A stretch of 11,687 nucleotides of DNA, taken from Spirochaetales bacterium. Its GTDB lineage: Bacteria; Spirochaetota; Spirochaetia; Sphaerochaetales; Sphaerochaetaceae. Location: the NCBI GenBank assembly GCA_028723145.1, contig JAQYFM010000134.1:1-11687 (forward strand). The letters are read 5' to 3'. The position numbers and the translations under genes were made by a program. This document shows positions 6,915-11,687 of the stretch, in pieces. The notes under the pieces are model-generated. The model saw only the letters and a program-made list of their open reading frames with translations, searched no databases and was not told the DNA's origin. The first letter of the stretch is position 1. Every line of letters begins with the position of its first letter.

Positions 6915-7576
6915 TGGCTAAAAGAACTTCAAGAGAACCAATCATAATCGAAACTCGTGAAATTAGTACTTCATGGTGGGGTAAAGCATGGTGTGATCAT
7001 ATTGACTACTATGCAGATTTTGATAATAGACTTCCTAGAGGAAGAACATATGTAAGGAAAGGAGCTGTTATTGATTTAAAAATCGAAGAAGGTGTAATTA
7101 ATGCTTTAGTAAAAGGATCTCGCCCTACACCTTATAAGGTTAATATTTCAATAAAACCACTTACAAAGAAAGAAATAAGTGCTTTTGAAGATAAGTGTAA
7201 AAACAATTTTGAAACCATTGAAGATTTTTTACAAGGAAAATTTCCAGATGCTTTTAAAGAATACTTTACATCTGATACTCTCAATCTTTTTCCTAAGCTT
7301 AATGAAATGAGGTTTAACTGCTCATGCCCCGACTGGGCAACTCTATGTAAGCATGTTGCAGCAGTTCTTTACGGAATTGGAAGAAAACTTGATGATGATC
7401 CAATGCTATTACTTCGCCTTCGTGGAATTGATACAAATTCATTTAGTGAAAAGATAGTAAATAGAGAAGCAGAGAAGCTAGCACTCTCTTCAAAAGTTAG
7501 ATTACCAAAAGGTCGTACAATGTCCATTAAAGAAGCTTCTAGTCTATTTGGTGTTGATTTTTATGAGGATAAATGA
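6914..7576 (+). CDS. SWIM zinc-finger protein (YwqB-like)
   Basis: A 220-residue protein with the SWIM motif CxCx6CxH: C136, C138, C145 and H147 within FNCSCPDWATLCKHVAAVLY. SWIM domains bind zinc and mediate DNA or protein contacts, and occur beside or fused to SNF2 ATPases. The N-terminus has the family's SWWGKAWC stretch (20-27). The first half is a mixed region with a conserved YKV segment. The start is certain: AGGAG (6901-6905) stands 8 nt before the ATG, which overlaps the SNF2 stop by one base. The pair is likely one transcript and probably one complex, the SWIM protein supplying nucleic-acid binding. The gene ends in TGA, showing that TGA is a stop in this genome. Confidence 0.85.
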   Translation: MAKRTSREPIIIETREISTSWWGKAWCDHIDYYADFDNRLPRGRTYVRKGAVIDLKIEEGVINALVKGSRPTPYKVNISIKPLTKKEISAFEDKCKNNFETIEDFLQGKFPDAFKEYFTSDTLNLFPKLNEMRFNCSCPDWATLCKHVAAVLYGIGRKLDDDPMLLLRLRGIDTNSFSEKIVNREAEKLALSSKVRLPKGRTMSIKEASSLFGVDFYEDK

Positions 7577-7587
7577 CTTGTGAATTA

Positions 7588-7608
7588 CTCGGTAATTGAA
7601 TTACCGAG
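7588..7608 (+). terminator. Hairpin after the SNF2/SWIM operon
   Basis: CTCGGTAAT (7588-7596) and ATTACCGAG (7600-7608) form a perfect 9-bp stem with loop TGA, starting 11 nt after the stop codon. It is not followed by a run of T on either strand, so it may protect the mRNA 3' end rather than terminate transcription. Confidence 0.45.
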
Positions 7609-7663
7609 GATTCCCACTTAATATCATAAAATTAAATTGTATTTCCCTAATAATGTTAATAAT

Positions 7664-7688
7664 ATCCCATAGTTTTTTCCTATGGGAT
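7664..7688. terminator. Hairpin between convergent genes (probable bidirectional terminator)
   Basis: ATCCCATAG (7664-7672) pairs with CTATGGGAT (7680-7688) around a 7-nt T-rich loop, 10 bp beyond the RNA ligase stop. On the minus strand the stem is followed by ATTATTAACATTATT, a modest T-rich tail. It lies where the SNF2/SWIM and ligase units converge and would serve the ligase side best. Confidence 0.5.
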
Positions 7689-7698
7689 TGAGGTTGTA

Positions 7699-8751
7699 TC
7701 AATTATCTTTTAATAGGTAATCATTGTTAAGAACCTTCATTGATAGCGGCCCATTTAATATTTTACTGTAAGTAGTATCAACAGGACGTATTACTATACC
7801 TTCTTTTTGATTACCACTAGGATATTTTCCTTTTGCTCTTTCGATTAATTTATCAATCGTATTATATGGAAGATGGAGTTTTACTTCTTCTACTGGAACC
7901 ATATTAATACCTGCTGAAACGCAAAAATTCTTCATTTGCTCAAGTCCTAGCCTTTTACCTTTATCGATATCATAAAGTGTAAATATATACCATTCAGGAG
8001 ATGAAAGTTTAAGTGGATTATTTTGAATTCCTTCACCACAGAACTCACCTTGAACAGCTATATTATTTATTCCTATTGACTTCGCACCTTCTTCAATCTT
8101 TTGTCTAATATCATGTCTATGAACAAACCTCCATGCAGGGCTTGTTTCATCATCTTTAATTTCATAATTTCGGGAGCATACACCAAACTTTCCATCAATA
8201 ATATACATAGTAACACTAGTGCCATCCATTTTTGTTGAAATATAATAAGGAACATTTTTAAACTCATCAATTAAACCAGGCTCTGCCTGTACTCTTATCT
8301 CATCTGTCTTAGGTATTTGATAAGGAAAAGGGCCTATTATTTTACCACTTCCTGTTGCTATTTCTGCTATCTCCCACTTTTTAACTCCAAGAAGATTAGT
8401 AACATCATCACCATTCTTCCATGATACCCCATCTAGTGGTCTAAACTTATCTAAAATAGATATTGGTAGTGCAAGTCCTTGAGATATTTGGCCTCTGAAA
8501 TTTCTAGTTTTAAGAAGGAAGCCTTCACCGTTTAAATCATTTTTTCTAAAGCTTCCTTTTCTTAAGAACTCAAATTCTTCCACAACAGGGAGAAACGAAT
8601 CAATCTCGAAATACACACATAAATCTAATCTTTTAAATTCGCCTTTCTTTGCGACACATTTCCAGCCTAATACAGAAACAACTTCAATTTTATCAGCACC
8701 TTCTATTGCTTCAACATTGTGAATTGTCTGCACACTTGCTAACTTTCTCAT
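7699..8751 (-). CDS. RNA ligase (ATP), DRB0094/Rnl5 family
   Basis: A nucleotidyltransferase that seals 5'-phosphate to 3'-OH ends through a lysine-AMP intermediate. The Deinococcus radiodurans relative (DraRnl) seals nicks only when the 3'-OH side is RNA. In 350 residues, about 1-125 is the family's distinctive N-terminal OB-like module. The core motifs are I KMDG (174-177, nucleophile K174), a motif Ia/III-type SRN (193-195), GEFCG around E236, motif IV EGIVI (318-322) and motif V SMKVLN (337-342, K339). Length and motifs match the TIGR02306-type family closely and nothing is missing. AGGAG (8762-8758) stands 6 nt before the ATG. The gene follows the XRE regulator by 79 bp on the same strand and is probably cotranscribed or co-regulated. 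No kinase, phosphatase or RtcB partner is in the window. Confidence 0.88.
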   Translation of the reverse strand: MRKLASVQTIHNVEAIEGADKIEVVSVLGWKCVAKKGEFKRLDLCVYFEIDSFLPVVEEFEFLRKGSFRKNDLNGEGFLLKTRNFRGQISQGLALPISILDKFRPLDGVSWKNGDDVTNLLGVKKWEIAEIATGSGKIIGPFPYQIPKTDEIRVQAEPGLIDEFKNVPYYISTKMDGTSVTMYIIDGKFGVCSRNYEIKDDETSPAWRFVHRHDIRQKIEEGAKSIGINNIAVQGEFCGEGIQNNPLKLSSPEWYIFTLYDIDKGKRLGLEQMKNFCVSAGINMVPVEEVKLHLPYNTIDKLIERAKGKYPSGNQKEGIVIRPVDTTYSKILNGPLSMKVLNNDYLLKDN

Positions 8752-8830
8752 TTTATACTCCTAAATTTTTGTTTTAAGAGAATTGTAAATTGAATTTTTA
8801 ACAATGTATGCAAACCATTAATTTACACTT

Positions 8831-9205
8831 TTATTGCTTTCCCATAAGAAAAAGAAACTCCTTTTTCTCATCTTCATCTAGTTCGCTTAGTATACAGTCA
8901 ATATCTATTTCATATTCAAGAGAATAGTCTTTGATAACACACTCTTCAGAATTCACAGGAATCATTACGTATAATTCTTCAATATTTACATCATAAAGAC
9001 GTGCAAGAGCATCAAGATTCTCAAGTGATGGAATATTTTTCAGTTTTTCATTTTCCCATGCATATATTGCAACTCTTGATTCTAGCTGTAATAGCTCTCT
9101 CAACTCTATCACACTATACCCATGGTCAATTCGTTGTTTTTTGAGCAATTTGGCAGTTGCTGGAATATCTACAACTCTTTTTTGAAGATTTTTTTTCTTT
9201 TCCAT
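8831..9205 (-). CDS. XRE-family helix-turn-helix regulator
   Basis: A 124-residue DNA-binding protein. The HTH domain spans about 16-80: ATAKLLKKQRIDHGYSVIEL, then a recognition segment with RVAIYAWE (44-51), then the closing helices of PSLENLDALARLYDVNIEEL. The C-terminal 40 residues are acidic and unassigned, perhaps for dimerisation or ligand sensing. There is no Shine-Dalgarno sequence; an extended -10 box lies 14 bp before the ATG, so the leader is only a few bases. Three identical 11-bp repeats run upstream, the first overlapping that promoter, making autoregulation very likely. The RNA ligase is the nearest downstream gene and the natural candidate target. Another possibility is that this is the regulator of a lost mobile element. 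Confidence 0.78.
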   Translation of the reverse strand: MEKKKNLQKRVVDIPATAKLLKKQRIDHGYSVIELRELLQLESRVAIYAWENEKLKNIPSLENLDALARLYDVNIEELYVMIPVNSEECVIKDYSLEYEIDIDCILSELDEDEKKEFLFLMGKQ

Positions 9206-9219
9206 AAATACAGCATATT

Positions 9220-9228
9220 ATTTTAACA
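9220..9228 (-). promoter_or_regulatory. Extended -10 promoter of the XRE regulator
   Basis: TGT followed by TAAAAT (9228 to 9220, minus strand). The longer string TGTTAAAATAAT is identical to that before the SNF2 gene. No -35 hexamer is visible at 16-18 bp. It overlaps the first of the three 11-bp repeats, so a protein bound there would block it. Confidence 0.45.
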
Positions 9229-9302
9229 CATTTTTCTTGATTTTTTCTTAACTCTTTGCACATTTTTCTGAATATTATTGTCACCTAAAAACACATTTTT
9301 CT
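9227..9302 (-). repeat. Three 11-bp direct repeats, 32-33 bp apart (putative operator array)
   Basis: CACATTTTTCT occurs at 9227-9237, 9259-9269 and 9292-9302; read towards the XRE gene it is AGAAAAATGTG. The copies are identical. The spacing is 32 and 33 bp, about three helical turns, which places them on one face of the DNA. The proximal copy overlaps the extended -10 box of the XRE gene. Related 11-mers, ATAAAAATGTA and its inverse, lie at 9328-9338 and 9378-9388. Confidence 0.6.
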
Positions 9303-9312
9303 ATATATACAC

Positions 9313-9403
9313 AGTGCAAAAGTCAATATAAAAATGTATGTTTGGGGGTGCGGACGAAATAAGAATGTTGGAATTCCTACATTTTTATTTTATCCTTTGC
9401 ACT
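9313..9403. repeat. 91-bp inverted-repeat structure (MITE-like or regulatory)
   Basis: Arms of 26 bp at 9313-9338 and 9378-9403 match in inverted orientation at 22 of 26 positions. Both begin AGTGCAAA at the outside and end ATAAAAATGTA at the inside. The 39-bp centre is richer in G and contains GGAATTCC next to the right arm. I see no flanking target duplication. A non-autonomous element remnant, a recombination site or a paired operator are all possible. Confidence 0.55.
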
Positions 9404-9571
9404 AACTTTTACTCTTTTATTTTGATTACATTAACGCTTAATAAAATGGCGTTCAATAATTTACTGGTTTATGGTCTGCAACATACTTATAAAAAGGAAG
9501 TGCCAAACGCTATTCTTCAACCTTGACTATCAATAAGGATAGAGGAATTTTCAAAATTCAAACAATATAAA
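9404..9571. other. Non-coding stretch between the XRE and toxin-antitoxin regions
   Basis: No convincing gene lies between the inverted repeat and the terminator at 9572. Only small symmetrical elements are visible: AACGC/GCGTT (9433-9453), CTATC/GATAG (9527-9542) and a 15-bp palindrome GAATTTTCAAAATTC (9545-9559). A 62-codon open frame starting inside the inverted repeat (9338-9526) has no ribosome binding site and no recognisable content. Confidence 0.5.
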
Positions 9572-9599
9572 ATAACCTGCCCGATGAATGACAGGTTAT
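9572..9599 (-). terminator. Intrinsic terminator of the HTH/DUF3990 operon
   Basis: ATAACCTG (9572-9579) pairs with CAGGTTAT (9592-9599) around a 12-nt loop. On the minus strand the stem is followed by TTTATATTGTTTG and begins 6 nt after the HTH gene stop. Confidence 0.65.
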
Positions 9600-9605
9600 A
9601 GTTGA

Positions 9606-10238
9606 TTAGTTGATAAATTCAGACACATCACACTTTAAGACTTTGGCAAGTCTCATTACAATATCAAACTGAGCCTTATTTAAGTCCTTGCTTTTGCGTT
9701 CGTATGCCCTGATGGTATTGATAGAAACCCCTGATTCATTTGCAAGAGCTTCCTGCGTCAAGCCACAATGCTTTCTGGCAATTTTCAGTTTGCTTTCGCT
9801 ATTTGCAAAGTGAACATCTAGAACCTCATAACTCTTTTGAACATCTGCTTCGTGAAGTATTCCGTAAAGCCCGATAATCTCATCATAAGGTACGGTATCG
9901 AGTATGCTCTTGAAAGTGTGACCGGAGTACCATTGATAATGGGTCAGCACCCATCCAACCCAATATTCTGGGCTTCGCTGGTAGTTTTCAATAAGCTCTA
10001 CGTCATAGCTCTCTCCGGTCGTTTTTTCCATGACCTCTAAAAAAAGCTCCAAGCCACTTTTTCCTGCGATGTATTTGGGATTACCACTTTCAAACTGCGC
10101 GGCAACATCGGACTGAATAAAGCGTCTCAAAAAATCTGTAGCGTTAATATCAAACTCCAATACTGCGTCGTGAAGCATATTCCCGACAGCACGTGAAGCC
10201 TTACTCAAATATAACTGACTGTAAGCGTGGGTCATCAT
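9606..10238 (-). CDS. HTH-domain protein, probable antitoxin and autorepressor
   Basis: In 210 residues, the N-terminal 145 form a helical domain with AGKSGLELF (58-66), RSPEYWVGWVLTHYQWY (88-104) and YGILHEAD (125-132), a pattern I associate with HTH proteins encoded next to DUF3990 genes in Clostridia. A C-terminal XRE-type HTH follows at 150-209 (LTQEALANESGVSINTIRAYE). It is likely to neutralise the DUF3990 protein through the N-terminal domain and to repress the operon through the HTH. AGGGAGG (10254-10248) lies inside the toxin gene, 9 nt before the ATG. The frames overlap by 38 bp, so translation is coupled. The order is toxin first, the reverse of most type II modules. A start at the second ATG (10235) is possible. 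Base composition is higher in G+C than the genes to the left. Confidence 0.75.
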   Translation of the reverse strand: MMTHAYSQLYLSKASRAVGNMLHDAVLEFDINATDFLRRFIQSDVAAQFESGNPKYIAGKSGLELFLEVMEKTTGESYDVELIENYQRSPEYWVGWVLTHYQWYSGHTFKSILDTVPYDEIIGLYGILHEADVQKSYEVLDVHFANSESKLKIARKHCGLTQEALANESGVSINTIRAYERKSKDLNKAQFDIVMRLAKVLKCDVSEFIN

Positions 10239-10902
10239 GCTTCATATCCTCCCTCATAATATCGAGAACAAAAATATCATCCATAAGCTGCTGTAAGTTC
10301 TTTTTCCGAGTTGCGTAAGTGGCTCGTGCGTTTTGGTCTCTTTCAGCTCTCTTATAATAGTATTCACGGTAATCGGCAACTTCGTACTCTATAAATTCAA
10401 TCTGACCAAAAGAACGCTTAGAGAGAAGAACCACCTGTTCTCCCAACGTACCAAGCTGCATGGCAAGGTTTAAATCACGAAGAGAGATTGTATTGTTTAC
10501 AAAATCTTCTGCAAAGGAAAAATATGAATCATCTGCACGATAACCAATCATCACATCAACGCCAGTTGTATCAGGCATAAAGCGGTTGAGAAGAAATTCC
10601 CTTGCACTGTTGCCTACAGGCGATGTAATGTCAAACTTTCTGTTAGCAAGTAAAATCGCAAGCCAGTTAAGTATGTTAAACTCGCCCTTTGTCAATTGCA
10701 TGATGTTCATTCCATCCAAGTGCATAATGTATTTGTTGGAGTAACCGTCGTTCTTCACAGGGCAAGCCCATTCCTTAGCAAGCTCGATGGTTTCCGTACA
10801 GTAAAAACCACTACCGTAATCGTTGTATTGCTTGCCTATTCCATATTTTGGTGTCTCAACAATTTCCTGAGAGCCGTGGTAGATAGTTAAATCTTGTTTC
10901 AT
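10201..10902 (-). CDS. DUF3990 protein, ADP-ribosyltransferase-like (probable toxin)
   Basis: A 233-residue protein of the DUF3990 family, which groups with the ADP-ribosyltransferase fold. The N-terminal motif YHGS (8-11, H9) is followed by DYGSGFYCT (28-36, Y34) and then AKEWA (42-46). A central YRADDSYF (121-128) and GEQVVLLS (154-161, E155/Q156) complete what could be an H-Y-E/Q NAD-binding set. The last 60 residues are a charged helical extension. By inference it modifies a host molecule with NAD-derived ADP-ribose; the target is unknown. AAAAGG stands 6 nt before the ATG. The promoter and first leader bases are covered by twin palindromes, and the gene overlaps the HTH gene, the layout of a self-regulated toxin-antitoxin operon. 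No disabling mutation is seen. Activity is inferred from family membership only. Confidence 0.75.
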   Translation of the reverse strand: MKQDLTIYHGSQEIVETPKYGIGKQYNDYGSGFYCTETIELAKEWACPVKNDGYSNKYIMHLDGMNIMQLTKGEFNILNWLAILLANRKFDITSPVGNSAREFLLNRFMPDTTGVDVMIGYRADDSYFSFAEDFVNNTISLRDLNLAMQLGTLGEQVVLLSKRSFGQIEFIEYEVADYREYYYKRAERDQNARATYATRKKNLQQLMDDIFVLDIMREDMKHDDPRLQSVIFE

Positions 10903-10917
10903 AAGATGCCTTTTATA

Positions 10918-10963
10918 TAATACTGTAGTATTAGTATATCTATAATATAATACTGTGGTATTA
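10918..10963 (-). promoter_or_regulatory. Twin palindromic operators 30 bp apart
   Basis: TAATACTGTAGTATTA (10918-10933) and TAATACTGTGGTATTA (10948-10963) are 16-bp elements with 6-bp inverted arms TAATAC/GTATTA and differ at a single central base. They are part of a longer 25-bp near-direct repeat with a period of 30 bp. One lies in the -35/-10 spacer, the other just after the predicted transcription start. They are the obvious binding sites for the HTH protein of this operon. Confidence 0.65.
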
Positions 10964-10972
10964 GTTTATCAA
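10944..10972 (-). promoter_or_regulatory. Promoter of the DUF3990/HTH operon
   Basis: TTGATA (10972-10967) and TATATT (10949-10944) are spaced by 17 bp on the minus strand. The start would fall near 10937, about 35 nt before the ATG. The spacer is occupied by one of the two palindromes. Confidence 0.55.
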
Positions 10973-11473
10973 TGAGTACACCGATAAATACACAGAACTA
11001 AAATCTAAAAGAAGACAGCAATAGTCTAATGTAAATCAGGATAAAAGCATGACGAATGAATGAAAGAGAAGAGACTATGGAAACAACATTGACGAATAAC
11101 TGATGGAGATGATATCCACCGCTCTTTCTATCATATCACAAATGGGAAAAGGATGAGATAAGGAGGAGAGTTTTTTGTCTCTCCTTTTATGTTTTATACT
11201 TGTTATAGAAAAGAATTATCAAAACTCCCTCAGCATACCCTCCGATCTTTCCTCTTTCCTTAATTTTACCACAGCACACTGTACTATGGCCAGAAAACCT
11301 TTTTCCTTACCGTAATCCAGACGCTGTCAATAATGGAAAATATAGCAAGTGCGAATGCTATTCATACGAGAACTAATCCTGTCACTTGATTGTGGTGTCA
11401 GAGGATAGTCCCCTGCAGCGCTAAGGTCCGCTTGTAGCTGAAGGTAAGGGAAAGATAGCCTTGGAAGGGAAAA
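10973..11473. other. Largely non-coding region right of the toxin-antitoxin operon
   Basis: I see no supported gene here. On the plus strand a few very short frames occur (for example ATG at 11053, 15 codons) with weak start signals, followed by a terminator-like hairpin at 11164-11185. Around 11373-11408 is an imperfect palindrome with ATCCT/AGGAT arms, next to GTCCCCTG, resembling interspersed repeats of Clostridia. On the minus strand 11284-11361 reads as a hydrophobic 25-codon segment without a start. The stretch looks like the debris of mobile or decayed genes. Confidence 0.45.
11164..11185 (+). terminator. Orphan terminator-like hairpin on the plus strand
   Basis: AGGAGAG (11164-11170) pairs with CTCTCCT (11179-11185) around an 8-nt loop, TTTTTTGT, followed by TTTATGTTTTAT. 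It has the shape of an intrinsic terminator, but no plus-strand gene precedes it. It may close a small RNA or a vanished gene. Confidence 0.45.
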
Positions 11474-11501
11474 CACAGCAGGATATGGAGATCCTGCTGT
11501 G
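11474..11501 (-). terminator. Intrinsic terminator of the right-edge gene
   Basis: A perfect 11-bp stem, CACAGCAGGAT (11474-11484) with ATCCTGCTGTG (11491-11501), has a 6-nt loop. On the minus strand it is followed by TTTTCCCTTCC. It lies 39 bp after the stop codon of the partial gene at the right edge. Confidence 0.65.
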
Positions 11502-11540
11502 ATGAAGACGAAATAAATACAACAACCATTAAGGAAACAA

Positions 11541-11687
11541 TTAGAGATCTTCAAGAACAAAGGCTACAAGTTTCTGTCTCCGTTCATCAATATCAGCACA
11601 AGTCCAACTGTCTCTTCCTGAGGTCATATCCTGGATTTCACGTTGCTGATATCCATAGCAGTAAGTCTTTCGTTTCTCGGAGAAAGA
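11541..11687 (-). CDS. Partial gene, C-terminal 48 residues (possibly DUF262/DUF1524-type HNH protein)
   Basis: The frame is open from the right edge to TAA at 11541-11543. The visible end includes YCYGYQQREIQDM and then DSWTCADIDERRQKLVAFVL. The W-x(4)-I-x(2)-R-x(3)-L spacing is like the extreme C-terminus of DUF262/DUF1524 (GmrSD-like) nuclease proteins, but 48 residues are too few to be sure. That the frame is real is supported by the strong terminator just downstream. Composition is like the DUF3990 region, not the AT-rich left part. Confidence 0.5.
   Translation of the reverse strand, partial: SFSEKRKTYCYGYQQREIQDMTSGRDSWTCADIDERRQKLVAFVLEDL

Noticed and set aside
9227..9302. CRISPR array
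   Set aside because: Only three repeats of 11 bp, spacers AT-rich and no cas genes. The repeats are too short and the placement at a promoter fits an operator.
9338..9526. 62-codon plus-strand frame
   Set aside because: It begins inside the inverted-repeat unit, lacks a ribosome binding site and has a low-complexity, Phe/Leu-rich translation typical of AT-rich non-coding DNA.
11284..11361. Minus-strand hydrophobic segment (reads like a membrane helix)
   Set aside because: Only 25 codons between two stops with no start codon or ribosome binding site. It could be a relic but cannot be supported.
11327..11560. 77-codon minus-strand frame
   Set aside because: It runs through the terminator at 11474-11501 and overlaps the end of the better-supported partial gene in another frame.

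Overview
The window reads as chromosomal DNA from a low-G+C Bacillota, perhaps Erysipelotrichia- or Clostridia-like. The host genes are AT-rich, use TGA as a stop and have AGGAG-type ribosome binding sites. The families present (NrnA-type DHH phosphoesterase, EcfT, YwqA/YwqB-like pair) are typical of that phylum. I cannot name a genus. Two blocks, the TnpB element and everything right of about 9.6 kb, are visibly richer in G+C and look imported.

Left part (1-1200, minus strand): a DHH/DHHA1 phosphoesterase (NrnA type) runs off the left edge. Just upstream lies the 3' end of an ecfT gene (ECF transporter membrane subunit), broken by a one-base frameshift and cut off on its 5' side by an insertion sequence. 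The insertion (about 1200-2705) is an IS200/IS605-type element carrying only tnpB. It has terminal hairpins and a predicted omega-RNA scaffold overlapping the tnpB 3' end, whose guide would be ecfT sequence.

Middle (2745-7700, plus strand): a DUF2130 coiled-coil/nuclease-like gene interrupted by one in-frame TAA, then a tightly coupled pair, an SNF2-family ATPase/helicase and a SWIM zinc-finger protein (YwqA/YwqB-like). The pair ends at hairpins shared with the convergent genes to its right.

Right-middle (7699-9420, minus strand): an XRE-family regulator and, downstream of it, an RNA ligase of the Deinococcus DRB0094 (Rnl5) type. The regulator's upstream region holds three identical 11-bp repeats spaced 32-33 bp, followed by a 91-bp inverted-repeat structure.

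Right end (9570-11687, minus strand): a probable toxin-antitoxin operon, a DUF3990 ADP-ribosyltransferase-like protein overlapping an HTH protein. The promoter is covered by two near-identical palindromes 30 bp apart, and there is a terminator after the HTH gene. Beyond it is about 570 bp of mostly non-coding DNA with two terminator-like hairpins, then the 3' end of one more gene entering from the right edge.

Taken together this is an accessory segment combining an RNA-guided nuclease transposon, an SNF2/SWIM pair, an RNA-sealing enzyme with its own regulator, and a toxin-antitoxin-like unit. Whether these cooperate cannot be told from the sequence.
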